Shown here in pieces: positions 21,986-35,200 of a stretch of DNA of 64,000 bases; position 1 is the first letter of the stretch; the number at the start of each line of letters is the position of its first letter. The notes under the pieces were generated by a model. That model did not search any database, had not been told where the DNA came from, and saw nothing but the letters and a program-made list of their open reading frames with translations. Source of the stretch: Yamagishiella unicocca (Eukaryota > Chlorophyta > Chlorophyceae > Chlamydomonadales > Volvocaceae); assembly GCA_003116995.1 (NCBI GenBank), contig BDSL01000002.1, positions 2,316,001-2,380,000 on the forward strand. Reading direction: 5' to 3'. The translations under genes were made by a program, and so were the position numbers.

Positions 21986-24900
21986 ATGTCGAAGCGCCGA
22001 GGCGGCGTGCCGCAGGCCGCAGCGGGCGCCCAGTGGCGGCAGCAGCAGGAGCTGGCGGCGCTGGCGGCGGCGCTGCAGCAAATGCCGGCGGCCGACGCGC
22101 CACCGCTCCTGTTGCTGCGGGAGCTGCAGCGGGTGCTGCTCTGCGTGGAGCACACGCTCAACGGGGCTCCTCCGCCGCCGGCGGAGGCGGCGGAGGCGGC
22201 GGACAGCGCTGACGCCGACGAGCCAGGCGAAGGGGCTCCGGCGGCCGCGGCGGCGGCCGCGGCGGCGGCGGTTGCTTTAGAAAGCGAGATGGCCTGCCGG
22301 GAAGTACTTGCGGCTGACCGGGCTGCTGTACTGCTCAGTGAGGTGCTGACGGCGGTCGCGGCCGATGGCGGCGACGGCGAGTGGGGCGGCGGGCAGTATG
22401 CAATGGCACTTCTGCACCACTGTCTAGCCTTGTCCTCCGACGTGCTTGATCAGTGCTCTCGGGGCCGCACGGCAGCGGCGTCGGCAACACCGTCGAAAGC
22501 AGCTGAACCGGAGGCACGTGCCGCTGCCTCAGTCGAGGACGGCGACGGCGACGGCGGCGGCGGCGGCGACTGGATGGTGCGGAGGGATGAGCTGGCATCC
22601 GCCGCACGAAGGCGCCTGCCGGTGGCGGTTTACTTGCGCGTGGTGACGGCCATGGGCTGGGAGGAGCAGCTGGTAGATATGCTGACCTGGATCCCCGACC
22701 CAGCGATCTCCCCCGCGATCGTGCAGCAGGCCTTACGGCTGTGGCCCCGCCTGGCACCGGGGCTGGCGGCGGCGCTGGCGGCGGCGACCGGTAGCGGCGG
22801 CGGCGGCGGCGGCGCCGCCGCGGCAGCGGTGGGAGCGCATTCGGCGGCGGCGTGGCGGCCCGCCCGCGTGGGGCAGCTGGCAAGGGACCGAGGGGTCCTG
22901 CTGGGGCTGGCGGAGGCGGTACGACAGGCCGCGGCGGAGGCGGCGGATGGGGCAGGCGGGGATCCGGCAGCGGGCCGCCAGTGGTTGCCGTGCCTGCTGC
23001 TGCTGGGCCGCGCCTTGGAGGATGCGATACGGCTGCCTGACACCGGCCCGGCCGCTGTAGCTGCCGGCTCCGCCTGGTTGGCGGCCTGCTGTGAGGCGCT
23101 GCAGGAGGGGCTGTGCGCCTGGCAGGCGGCGATTGTGCGGCCTATGCCTGAGGTGACGACGGCATCGCTGCTACAGCTGACCCAGGGGCCCCTCCTGGCA
23201 CTGTTGGACGAGCAGGGCCGCCTGAACCTCGCGGCGGCACAGCCGCAAGATCAGCAGCAGCAACAGCAACAGCAACAGCAGCGGCCGCCGGTGCTGCCGT
23301 ACACCTCCGTCATCCGGCTCCGGAGCCGCATCGCTCTGCTGGGCTTGGGGGTGGCCGCAGCCGCAGCCGCCGCGCCGCCGGCAGCACCGTCCCTAGGTCC
23401 TGCAATCACCGGTGCTGTCGCGGGGCCGGGGGCGCGGAGCCGGCCCGCCGCTCCGGAACCTGCCGCACCGCCCAGCGGCCCACAGGCCACTACCGAAGAT
23501 GATGTATGGTGCAGCAGGCCGGCCGTCTCCCCCGCGCGTGGTTTCGGAGGGGCTGCGGCTTGGACAGCGGACGGCAGCCGCCGGGGAGCAGCCGCGGCGG
23601 TGGCAGCGAGTGGGCCCGAACAAGCCGCACAGAGGCAGCTACCGGTGTGGCTGCGAGCCGCTACGGGTCCCTACGCCGCAGCGGCCGCGCCGGTCCAACA
23701 TCTGAGGCGGTTTCGGAGCCCTTACGCCCTCTTGCTGCAGCCCCGGACCGCCGCCGCGGCCGGCACAGACGCAGGGGCCCCGGCTGCCTCAGCCAGCGGC
23801 CTGACGGCAGCGGAGCGGGTTGCGGCGGCGGCGGTGGCGCTGCTGACGCCCGGCCTGGCGTCCTGGCTGGTGGTACAGCGGGACGAGCACGTAGCTGCGG
23901 CGGCGGGCCCCGATCCGTACAGCCCGTTCCGAGTTGCGCTGGCGCTTCTGGAGATGATCCAGGGGGGTTTCGGAGCGTCTAGCGGCCGGCGGGATCCTGC
24001 GGCTGGCGCGGGCGTGGGCGCGGGCGCGGCGCGGGCGCGTGAGGAGGAGCGGGAGGGAGAGGAGCGTCAGCTGGAGCTGGTGGTGCTTCAGATGGCGGTG
24101 GAGTGCATGACGTGTGTGGGGGCGGCGGAGCAGCAGGCCGCGCTGCAGGCCGTCGTGAGGGCGGCGCCGCAGTTTCGCAGGTGCGGACGGTACTTCGCTG
24201 CGGTGTGGCGCTTGCGGCGTGGCCAGGGACGGGCGTGGTGTGCCGGAAACGCACGTAGCGGTTGCGATCGCACGTGGCCGCAACCACCTCTATACCTTAC
24301 TAGGTCGTTTTCGGTTGACGGTTGAACCGTCCTGCGGGAGGAAGGGACAATTCGAGGGGCCTGGAGCCACCTGAAGCCGAGAATCTCCTCAGAACCCAAA
24401 TCGCCGCTTACCCCCAAATCCTCCCTCGCTGCCTGCGCGTCCTCGTACGACTGTACGACAGTCTTCGAGCCCGTCTCGCGGGAGACGCTGCGCTTCACGC
24501 CGCCGCCGGCCGCGCGCTGGTGGCCCTCAGCAACCGCGCCGCCGCCGTGGAGGGCTCCTTGGAGCGGCTGGCGCTGAGCGCGCAGCAGGAGGCGCAGCGC
24601 CTGGCGGCGGCCGCCAGGGACCTGCTGCCATACGCCGTACTGGTGCCGACGGCGTGCATCCGGCGACTGGTGCTGGATGGGCTGACACACGCGGGGCAGC
24701 AGCCATGGGTGCTGCAGCTGATGCGGTGCTTCGCTGTCACCGCCGCCGCGCCAGAGCCAGCGGTACCGGCGGCGGGCGCCGCCGCCGCTGCCGCGGCGCC
24801 TGTCGTCATCGTGTGCCTGCGGGACGTCCTGCGCAATGCGCCGCAGCTGCTCCGAACTGCCGCGGACCGGAGGTCGCTTCTCGGCCTGTTGGCCGGGTTG

Positions 24901-27698
24901 CTGGGCGCTGGGGTGCTGGCGGCGCGGCAGGTGCTGGCGGCGCTGGTGGTGCCGGCGCTGGCGAGGGAGGGGTCTCAGTCGGTGTTGCAGGTGAGAGGGT
25001 AGATGCGTTGCTCCAGGGGAGGACAGCCCAACGGGACAGTCCTGCCGGGCGACCACCGGCTGTCGTACCACGTGTGTATGAGCACGCCTCCTCGTGTGCT
25101 CAACTAACCGTTGTGTGAGCGCCACACACATCTCGCATGCGCATGTTAGTACTACTAGCTCGGCTGCCCGCGTTCCAACACCTGCAGATCCAGTGTGCGC
25201 TTCTGGTAGCCCAGCAAGTCCTCGCCGGCTCCGGCTCGGAGCCGCAGCTGAGGTTCTGTCCCGCCAAGGAGCTGGCGGCGGCGCGGCCGGCGCGGCTGCT
25301 GCTGGCGGTGGCGACGACGCTGGAGAGCCTGTACGACCTGTACGACACGCGGCGCCAGCTCGAAGCCGCCGCCATTGACGCCGCGGCCGCCGTGCTGGAG
25401 CGCGGCGTGGAACTGTACGGCAGGCACCTTGCCGCCGCCGCCGCCGCCGGGCGCCTGCTGGGCGGGGACGAGCTGGCGGAGGCGGAGGTGCTGGTAGTTG
25501 GGTGCGAGGCACTGCCGAGGTGGGGTGCAGTCGCCAGCCGGTTTGGGCCTCGTAACGTCGGGCTTGCATGTTTGGGTACATCGGGCCGCGAATTGCTGAT
25601 GAGCCAGAAACGCACAAACCGCGAACCTGTGTTTTGATCGGGAAACAGAGCAAGCCGGGGGGTACCGGAAACTGGGGAACACTGTACGACGGCCTTCCGT
25701 GTATGACGTATAGTTCTGATGAGTCACGCAGCAACGCCCCCTCATCCGTCCAGGCGCATCCTGGGGGTGCTGCTACCGGTTCTGGAGCTAGCTGCAGCAG
25801 CAGTCTCCAGCCAGGCCGACGCCGGCGTCGGCGGCTCCGACGACGGGGCAGCCGAGGGGGAGACCGGCGGTGACGGCGGCGCGCGCAGCCGCGCCGTGAC
25901 CAGCAAGCTTGCGCCGGCGGCGACCTGGCGGCCCCGCAGCCTGCGCGCCGCCGACCCACGGTTCGCTCACGGCGTCTTGTACGACACGCTGACCTTCGCC
26001 GCCAGCGGCTCGGCGCACGCCGCCGCCTTGCGGCGCGCGCTTATGGACGCCGCGGCCGACGCCGCCGATGCCGCGGAGGGCTCTGGCAGCGATGACGGTG
26101 GGCCCGGAGCCCCGGGTACCCAGCCCCATCCGTCTGAGAGCTGGTGGGTGTCTTGGGGCGATGAAGTGGTGTGCGCCGCCAGCCAGGGCGGGACGGCGGG
26201 TGGTGCGGGTGCGGGTGCGATCGCCCGACACGTGGCGGCGACGGCGGCACGTGGCCTGCCGCAGCTGCCCCAGGCGCGGCTGCTGGAGGGTGCGGCGACA
26301 GCCCTCGCGGCGCTCCTCCCGACCTGGACTTCGGAGCAGGCACGGCGGGTGCTGCTGGCTGTGCTGCCGCCTCTGCTGCGAGTGGCGGGCGGCGGGGTCG
26401 CTCTGGTTCCGGAGCTGGTCGCGCTGGAAGTCGGGCAGCGCCTTGCACCTGAAGCGCGGGGCGGAGCGGCGCCTATGGCGGCGGCTGGGCACAAGGTCGG
26501 CTCGGAGGCGGGTTCCCAGGCCCCGAGAGGGGGTGTATTGCAAGAGGCGTTGATGTTGATGGTGGCAGAGGCGCAGCCGCGGTTAGGGCCGCGTCTGGAC
26601 GTCGCGGACGTCGCCGGAGCAATCGCGTTGTCGTGTGTCGCGGCGGTGAAGGCGCTCCAGGAGGCGGAGAAGGCGGCGGAGGAGGAGGAGGAGGGACGAC
26701 GTGCTGCCGTCGGCGGCGGCGGCGGCGGCGGCGACGGTGACGAGGAGGGCGGCCCGGCGCTATCGTCACTCCTGGGCTCTATTGCGGACCGCTGCGGGGC
26801 GCACCTGGCGCTGCTGGCGGCTCGCTTGGCGACCTTGACGGCGGCGGCCCTCGGCAACCCGCAGCAGCTGCAGCAGCAGCAGCAGAAACTGGCAGCGGGG
26901 CATGGAGGCAGCGGCGGCGGGTTCGACAGCAGCATAGTGCGCGAGGTCGACGTCGTGTACATGGTGTTGCTGGCTGGGCTCTGTGGCGTGGCGGCGGTGG
27001 CGGCGGAGCTGGCGGCCCCGGGCGACCGGTCGCTGGACGTGTGGCAGGTGGGTTGAGAGTGGAGAGGGGTCGCCGGCTGCGGTGCCCAACGCTGCGGTGC
27101 GGCGGTGGGTGGAGACGCTGCGGTGGCAGTAGGCTTCCTGGGTGCGCTAGGCTGCCATACCGGTAGTTGTGGGTCAATGCGGTGTAGGTTAAACAGTAAA
27201 GCTGCTTTGCTGTACACGTCAAATGAAGAAGTACAGGAAGAATGATCCGCCATACACAATACGCTAAAGCCACCCTTTCGCCTGCTGCGTCACCGTGTCC
27301 CTCCCCAGGCGGTCCTCCTTTCCTCGCTGCAGCACCTGGTTTCGGCGCTCGCCGCCGGCTGCTCGGGCGCACCAGCTCCTTCCGCGCAGGACCAGGCTAA
27401 CGGCCCTTGCACTGCGGCCACTGCCACTGCCACTGCTGCCAACCCCGTCGGCTCCACCGACACCGACTGGCTGCGCTGCGTGCTGCGCTGCGTGCTGCGC
27501 GCGCTGTGCGCGCTGCCCAGCCCTGCGGACGACGTGCTGTGCGGCGCCTTGGAGCGGCTGTGCGAGGACGAGGACCAGCGGGCGGAGGGGGCCCTGGGGC
27601 GGAGGCAAAGCGACGAGGGGTGTGGGCCGCTAGCGGCGGCCGTGCGGTCAGCAATGGAGGCGCAGCTGGGTTCATTGCCTCAAGGCCCGGGAGGGTGA
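21986..27698 (+). CDS. Large alpha-helical, Ala-rich protein of unknown function (HEAT/ARM-like appearance)
   Basis: Five exons: 21986-24180, 24393-24990, 25188-25519, 25754-27047 and 27309-27698, giving 1602 residues. Junction phases are 2, 0, 2 and 0, with matching 3' sites (CTCAG|A, CTGCAG|ATC, TCCAG|G, CCCAG|GCG). The start ATG at 21986 follows an in-frame leader without other good starts. The protein is made of many amphipathic Leu/Ala helices, for example LLRELQRVLLCVEHTL, ILPRCLRVLVRLYDSLRAR and VLQIQCALLVAQQVLAG. This resembles an alpha-solenoid. Low-complexity loops (poly-Ala, poly-Gln, Gly-rich, Asp/Gly) interrupt it, as is common in volvocine proteins. I see no catalytic motif, signal peptide or membrane helix. 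I could not match it to AP-5, RST1/focadhesin or other large solenoid proteins by eye, so no function is assigned. Confidence 0.8.
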
Positions 27699-30106
27699 GG
27701 ACTGCGCCTTTCTGTGTGCTCTGGGTCGCTGGGTCGATGATGTCCGGGGGGCGCAGGAACGTGTTGGGGTGACGCAGAGGTCGCGGCGATGTAGAGGGTC
27801 GGGTTCGAGGAAGACCCGTGGATGCCCGAAAAAAAACCCGTTTAGGACAGACGTCGGGTGGGTTGAGGCGGGGGGTCAGTCGATCGGCTGGTTTTCAGCT
27901 CAGGCCAGGGCTGGGCGCGCAGGAGGCGGCGTCCACTCCGTGCCGGTGCGTGTGTTCCGCGCAGCATGGAGTGCGTAGGTGTGTGATCGAAGGGTGTGCG
28001 TACGTGTACCGCTTGTCGCCAAAACCCTTGAAACAGGAGAAATGGAAGGATAGCGCACACGTAAATCTCCGGCTTTGTTTGGTGACAAGCGCAGCATCCG
28101 ACCCAGATTGTTACATAGTCTTGTCTCTGTCATTGTGGGCTGCCGCCTCGCGTGTCGTACCACGCAGGACGACAAACCAACAACCAGATCCATAAACATG
28201 CAGCAACACGTTGTACGATCATGATTGCGGGATCAGTGGCGCCTCCAGGACTACCGCAACAGGCGATCACACGGACCCGTAAGGACTAGACTGGCCTTTG
28301 CGTACTATAGAGAGAGGCTATTATACCAGGCACAAGGTGTGCTGGCATGTCTCAATATCACGGGAACGGCTCCCAGATCCCCGCGTATGCGCCTGAAGCC
28401 TTGGGATCCATTTCCATTCAAATTTCAAAAGCTATCCCAAAACGCCATTTTCGAGTACGGAAGCAATCAAGCAATGTTACACGCTGTTCGGATGCGACGC
28501 CAGCACCATTGCGGACGCGGACTCGCGAACGAACCCACGTCGGACCCACCCACACAAGCCACACTCCGCAAATGACCTCGGTCCCACGAGGTTGCGAAGG
28601 GCGTCAACATCGCTTCACGTCATGGAGCGCCGATTCAGTGATTTAGTACCAAGGCACGAACTTAATTCGACTCCAACCGCGAGGCATGGCCGACGCGAGT
28701 ATGCCCCGCCGCAAGAGATGCCTCTGGTTGCATTTAGTGGGTACTGCCCCCAGAAACAACAAGGTCGGGCGCGTTCGAGTGGAAAACGGCGCGCTTGCAC
28801 TATCAAGCTCTCATCCCCCAAATCCATTGTATACCGTCCTCAAACCTCCCGAACAAACGTCTATTAGGCCCCACGCGGCCAAGCCATTTGAGGATTCAGC
28901 AGCAGACGGACATATTGTACACCTAATGGATGAACCACGCACCAAGCCTAGCCAAACAACTAGGTAGAGAACACGCATGCGCGCCGCCACCGCGCAGGGA
29001 ATCCCCCACTCCCCAAATCGCCCGTAATCACTGGGAGCGCGATAGCATGGACTCAGCCACCAGGCGAACGAATAATAGCAGTCCGCATGACATCGCATGG
29101 CAGGGGGCACTAGCGAGACGGACCCCCGTTGGAAGGCGCAAGGGGGCACAATCCAAACCGGACGACGCAAGTCATACACGTCACGCAGGGCGCAGCTTGA
29201 TGCGCTTGCCGGGAATTTCATCCCAAACCAATGTAACTGTAAAAAAGATGGACACGCACATCGCCCTGACTTAATACTGTAAGCCAGTGAGATAAGGAAA
29301 CAGCAACTACGGATTGCATTAGCAAGTCGCCTTTTGGGCGAATCCTCCGAAGCAGGGCTCGTGAACTCGCGCTGCAGCAGCCACGTATCCTACAATCTCC
29401 CCTGGCACGAAAGCCGTGCTCGCTCTAAGCGTCACTTGCAGCTGCGCGCCCCCTCGCGCACAACTTGCGATTGCGCCCCACTTTGCAAATTGCGCCAAGA
29501 CACTGGACGAGGAATGCCCGTCGAAAGCACGCAATGCAGTTCCCAAAAGCCCTGCGTGAGAAAGAAATTCTATAACGTCATATTTGAAGACGTCCGGGCT
29601 GCGTCGTCCGCCCCGCCCGCCCTCCCAATCCAGCCCTCGCAACACCACGCGCTGCTTCGCATCATACCCACAAACCCAAACCGATACCCTACCGGCGCGC
29701 TGGCAACGGACAGCTATGCGCCTCGCCGCACACACCATGACCGCAGCACCTTTATGCGACTGGGCCGCGCACCCAAACAATCGACGGTTGGTGTATTTTT
29801 CCATTAAGGAACACATCGCGCACTTGGTCGCCAAGCCCTCCTAAACCCTAAGACCCACCTAAAACACCCAATGCTGGTGCGCCTAGAATGCCCCCGACAT
29901 CGTCCGGCGCTGAGAACGTGGGCTACAATCTTCTTGCCTTCCCGTGGGCGTGTGCTTTAGGAACCGCGGCTTGACTGTCTCTGCCGGGTTCTCCCGCAGA
30001 GCCCGACCTGCACTTTTGAACCACATGTGCGCCCCCAGGCGTGTGTTCAGTTGCGCGGGCTCCGCGGCAGCCAGTGTTGATGGGTTCCGGCGGCAGATGA
30101 TGTTGC
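27699..30106. other. Intergenic, no gene recognised
   Basis: About 2.4 kb between two convergent genes, so it should hold two 3' UTRs. Open frames exist, including one of 171 codons at 29834-29319 on the minus strand. None has a domain I recognise or a splice-consistent neighbour. Confidence 0.45.
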
Positions 30107-32261
30107 TCAATAAACCAAGTACCCCGTGTAGCCGCCAGCCCTCTCCGTGTTGACGTCGGCGGCGGGAACGAGGCCGGTGGCGGGGGCTGCGGTTGAGGAG
30201 GAGCGGCGGCGGGAGGCCTGCAGCTCCGCAACCAACCGTCCCAGGCCGAAAGGCCGGCACATCCGCTTCGGCAGCTGCTGCTGCTGCTCCTCCCCGCCAT
30301 CTCCCATCTCCGCGCCAAAGCTGCTGCTGCTGTTGCTGTCAGTCACACGGCGCTTGCCCTGCGTAACAGCCTCCTGGCTCTCTCGCCGCGATGCTGCTTC
30401 ACCGGCTACCGCCGCCGCCGCCGCGGCGGCTGCAGCAGCGTGCACATGCGCCGCCGCTAGCATGAGCTGCGGCGACGGCGGGTGGCGGGCTGGCGGCTGG
30501 GGTGGCGACGCAGGGCGCCGTCCCGGCGCCGGCAGCAACGCACCGCCGGCTCGCCGTGTTGCCGCCATGGCCGGCTGCTCGAGTCCGTGGCGGCGGCCAA
30601 ACGGCGGCTGGCCGCGAGGCAGTGTGCCCGCCACGGAAAGCATGGTCAGGTTGCCATGTTGGTGGCCGAGCTGCAAGCCGGTGTCGTCCCAACCGGCATC
30701 TTCCCCGGTTGGGTCCGGGTCCGGATACTCCGCGTCCTCCTCCGCACCCACCTCTGCTTCCGCAGCCGCGAGGCCGGCGTCCGCGGGATACAGCTTCTGG
30801 TAAGACGGCAGGCTCGCTTGGCGGAGAGGAACGCTGGTGGAACTGGCACGCGCCAGCGGCGCAGCAGCAGGTGCTCCGTGCTTGGGTTGAGGCGCGCGGG
30901 CAGCTTCGCCTCTTACGCCCCTCAAGCCGGCGTCTAAGAAAGGCGCGGCGTGGGCTGCGTGTGCGGGGCGCCGCGCCATCTGTTGATATGCGGGCCGGAC
31001 CTGTCGGAAGCGCATGGGCGCACATGGGCACGTGCATTCAGCACCTGCACTCAAGTGGCCTCACGGTGGCCATTGCCGAGAGACCTGCCCAAGACATCAG
31101 GAGGGTTCGGTCCCGCCACACCGCTGCTGCGCTTTGCCTACTCCTGTCGCAGCGGGTTGCCACCTCATCCCCACCCCTTCTTCACAACCCCTCCTCGCCG
31201 CCGCTCCATTACACCGAATGCGAACGAACCGCGGTAGGGAAACTCACGCGCCACCTTCTTCTTGGGTCCATCCCTCCCTCCCATGCGACCTCCGTTTGTT
31301 CCCCATTACCCCGACAGCCATAACGCACCAGCGTGCACCCGCCCACGCGCCACGCCAAACAGATAACAGTCAATTAATGCACACAACGGTGCGTTTACAC
31401 ACCGCGTGTGCCATGTGAGGGTGCAGACAGCTCCCACCCCCCGACAGCGCACCTCCTGGCCCCGAACGTCCGGCCGAGGGGCGCGGCGCTGCCAGGCCGC
31501 TGCGGCAACGTTCACGTCGTCCTCCAGGCGACCACCAAATGAACCACGCGGGTCTGCGTCCTCCTCCTCCTCCAGGGACTGGCGCTGCTGCCATCGAGGC
31601 GCGGGTGCAGGGCGCGGGTCCTCCCGCTCCTGCTGCTGCTGGCGCTGCTGCATCAGGTGCAGGAGGATCCTGGCAGCTGCCGGGTTGTTCAGCACCTCCT
31701 GCGTACCGTTGGCGACGAGAGGAGGTGACGTCACGCACCTGCCAGGCGCCCGCATTCCCGCCGCGGGACAAGCGAGCGAAGCCTCCTGGGGAACACAAAC
31801 AACCGCTGCTGGGACCTTACCTGGGCTGCCAGGAGGGCCGTGCGCGCCTCGTCGTCATTCAGGTTAAGCTCCTCGTCTCCGGCGGCGGCGGCAGCCGCTG
31901 CCGCAGCCGTGACCCCCAAAAGCGCCTGCACCCGACCGGATCGGCTGCCCACCCCGTAGGCCTGCGCCGCCGCGCCCCGAATGCCGCTGCAGGCCCGCCC
32001 GGCGGCGCGTTCGTCCTCCTGCACTATGCCGTTGTCCTCGTCCTCCCCCGGCTCGTCGTCGGTGCAACCGGCATAACGGTCGTCGGCGGTACGGGTTACA
32101 CGCTCCTTGGGTACACCACTGGCCGGCCAGCGCCCTGGCCAGCGCTGTTGCTCCGCCGTATTCCCAGAAAGAAGCCTGTATGTTTGCACAAGGGCAAGGT
32201 GGTTTGGACAGCTGCAAGCGCCTATCGTCTGGGTTGTCCGTTGGGCGCCCACAGTGGGCAC
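30107..32261 (-). CDS. Unrecognised Gln/Ala-rich acidic protein (5' end uncertain)
   Basis: Three exons can be joined in frame: a first exon ending at 31821, then 31698-31453, then 31000-30107. Junctions are GCCCAG|GTAAGG to ACGCAG|GAG and CAGGAG|GTGCGC to CGACAG|GTC, all phase 0. The joined sequence reads NDDEARTALLAAQ then EVLNNPAAARILLHLMQ, followed by QQRQQQQERED. The middle and C-terminal parts are low complexity (poly-Ala, acidic, Ser-rich). A conserved-looking segment, RMCRPFGLGRLVAELQ, lies near the end, with a basic GKRR cluster that could be nuclear. The 5' end is unclear. An ATG lies at 32261, but a good 3' splice site near 32190 (CATACAG|G) suggests a missing upstream exon. No function is proposed. 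Confidence 0.5.
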
Positions 32262-35200
32262 CCGTCTGCCATGCGTGGAAAGCGGACACGCCTAGGGGCT
32301 CAGATGTGGGCTACAAACTGACCTGGCGCATGGGGCTCCCTGTTCAGCGGCTTTGCCAGCAGTGGATGGAAGCACTGATGGCACGATTTGGGATGGCGCA
32401 ACGCCTAACGTCTCAATAAAGATGCACCCGGGAACTTGCCGGGTGGTTTGAGGCCGAGTCTGGCAAAACTCGGGAGCAAGCATCCACGAATCGGAGTCGT
32501 GCGGGCACCTGCGTTGTTGGGCACGGCAAGACAGTCAACCCCAGCTAGAAACTCAAAATGCCCCACCGGCCGCTTCAGCGTACCTTAAAAACTTTTCTGT
32601 TGTGTATAAGGTGTGGCGTATGTGGCTCTTCCTGCGCAGATGCAGAGGAACAGTGCGGCGCATAAACCGTCCAGCCCTCGTGCTTTTACGAACAGCGACT
32701 TCAACGTACCAGTTGCGACGCTCTGTGACCAGCCGCCAGCCGCCAGTTTTGCGGCACTTGACGCGTCCAAAGCGGATGCAGGCCGCGTATATCTACAAGA
32801 GAAGGTATTGGTGGCTGGATGGATCAATTTCATATCGAATCCCGTGCCATCAAGGACTCACGCACCTCACATGCGATACTGTGCATGCTTGCCCACGCAA
32901 TTCCCATATGCCAACCCATCCGGGAGCAATATTGCAACCCTCAAAACCGAAGGACCGCGGGCTCCCACCTCCTTAAGGGTTGCGGTACCCGTGCCAGCGT
33001 AGAGGATGGCTGCATGCACCATGTCATGAAACGTGTTGAAGACTTCACCCCTGTCAGGACGAAGGCGAAGACCCAAAGTTGTTTAACAAACCGATGCCAT
33101 AGATAATGCCTCGAGCCCCTGCCCAACAGCACCCACTCTTCAGGGGGACGATAGTTCAACGCCATGATGCACTCGATATGTTTGAGATTCGTAGTGCTCC
33201 AGATGTCCCTTTGCTCAGGAAGGTTGGAGGGGGGTCGAGCCGGGCCCCAGCCTCCCAACCCGGGCAGCGATATCTAGGCAATGGATAAGTACGCAAACCA
33301 ACAGCGTTCGATGAAAAGCTGCTACGTGAGACGCGTTTTCCCTTGCTGGCAGGTTGCGTAAACCTGGATAGGTCAAGTTATTAAGGAGCTTGCCGCATTG
33401 CCATGGAACATATACGTCAAATGAGCAGCTTGCCTATGACGAGAGTGCTAGATAGCGAATGCGTCATAGTCGTCGACCGTGGACGAGCCGTACGAGGGCA
33501 CAGTTAAGCAATCATGGGCGGATAAAGTGAATGTTCAGAGGCCCCTTAAGTCGGCTGGTAATAGGAGGCGCCAGCATGCCAACTGTAGACGTTCCGCTTT
33601 CAGTTTCGACCACGCCGAACCTTTGCCTATCTCCGGCTATCTGCAAGCCCAACTTCATACCTGTTAGCCGTTCGACGTGCACACATGCTGTACATGCGCG
33701 CCTTCCTCAACACTACTGCTCTCTGGGCTCTATTGACGTTGATCATGCCACAACGAGGGCCCGCAGACAGCCGGAGCTGGAAGGGAACCGTGTCGGGGGC
33801 CGGCCGGAACTAATGCAGCTGGATTGCGGGTCGACAACGAGCTTCACAACATGTTATTAAAGCAACTGCAGTCGGTTCCGTGTAGCCGTATCGTTGCGCT
33901 GGAGCTTGCGTCAAGGTTCATACGATTGCAGTCGAAAGATGATACAAAACAGACGCACTCGTTGACCAAAAGGGTTAATAAGGTGCACATTGGAATAGTA
34001 GCTTGTCCGACACTGTACACCTGGGGCTTCACACGCGCTCGATCCAAGGGATGTAGAGACATGCGAACGTGCGAACTCTTGTATGCAAACAGGTTATTTG
34101 GGGGGATGGTTTTTGTGACGTGCGTCTTGTTAAATTATGCACCGCTGGTTGCTTGCCGCAGACCCGATATGCAAAGAGGATGCCCCAGGTACGATAGTAT
34201 CTCTCCGGCGCAAGTTGTGCAACACCGCGGTAACGCTGGAACGTGGTGATTGCCCAAACGGAGCCGATAGGCTTAGCTCCCTTGGGGCCTTGTAGCACGA
34301 AACGGCTGTGAAGCTACGTTCACGCGCGCTGGTCGCGCTGAGGTGTCATCGCCTGCAGATGAGAACGTTGCTGTCCGACCAGAGCCAAGTGGCTGGCTTG
34401 TCCTATTAGCCTCTCGGGTGTGAAGGGCCGTGGATGGGTGAATCATAACGGCGGGACGCGGGGACGCGTTAATCTGTCATGAGGGACCCCGAGGGCCAGG
34501 CACGCAGCATGCCCTCAGCCACCTCCGTGCAGAATGCTCAGGGCACTCCAATAATGACATTGCCGTAATCGTACGGTAACGCAATCGTTGTGTTCGGCCA
34601 ACGTTGCTTAGCAGGGGAGCTCCCCTGATGCTCAGGAACTCTGTGCACGAACAGTCTTACATAACCAGCTCGGTAACTAGAGGTAACTTAACGGATGGAG
34701 GACTCAACGGAGCCTACGCACGTGGAAAACGGTTGAAGGTGGAGGTGGGATTAAGCAGGCACGTTAACCCGGCGTGGCGACACCTGACAACCTGTGACAA
34801 CATCGACACAAATTACTAGCCCACGCCGGTACTACCCGAAACCTTGGTCGTAGGAGGGTCGGACAGGGTCCGATTATTAGCGCTTATAAGCATATGCTCC
34901 GTATGCCAGCAATGGCTGCTTTCATTCGACGCGACGAAGATAACGCAATACCTCGCAATATGAAGTCGACTATGTCTTGTTGCCGAGCTGGCAGCGATAA
35001 CCATCTTTGCATCCCCGGTCCCCGGTCCATCGTGATTCGACGCCTCAGCTCCCATTATGCTCCAGGCTGTCCGGTAGGACCCCGTTTGGTGGCCGTCTGT
35101 CAGGGCCGGCTGGACCCGATCAGAAGCAATTAGGACAGGTTAACCGGGTTGGAACAGGCGGTTGAGGGCAGACATTTATCCAAGTCCGGGCCTATGGCGT

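Noticed and set aside
24088..25959. 623-codon minus-strand Arg-rich frame
   Set aside because: It overlaps three exons and two introns of the large helical-protein gene on the opposite strand. Its Arg/Pro/Ala composition is typical of an antisense shadow in GC-rich coding DNA.
29319..29834. 171-codon minus-strand frame
   Set aside because: No recognisable domain, no partner exons and no clear poly(A) signal. It may be chance; kept only as a remark on the intergenic stretch.
32613..33002. Plus-strand frame with a mildly protein-like composition
   Set aside because: No splice-consistent continuation or known motif, and the surrounding sequence is low-GC and degenerate.
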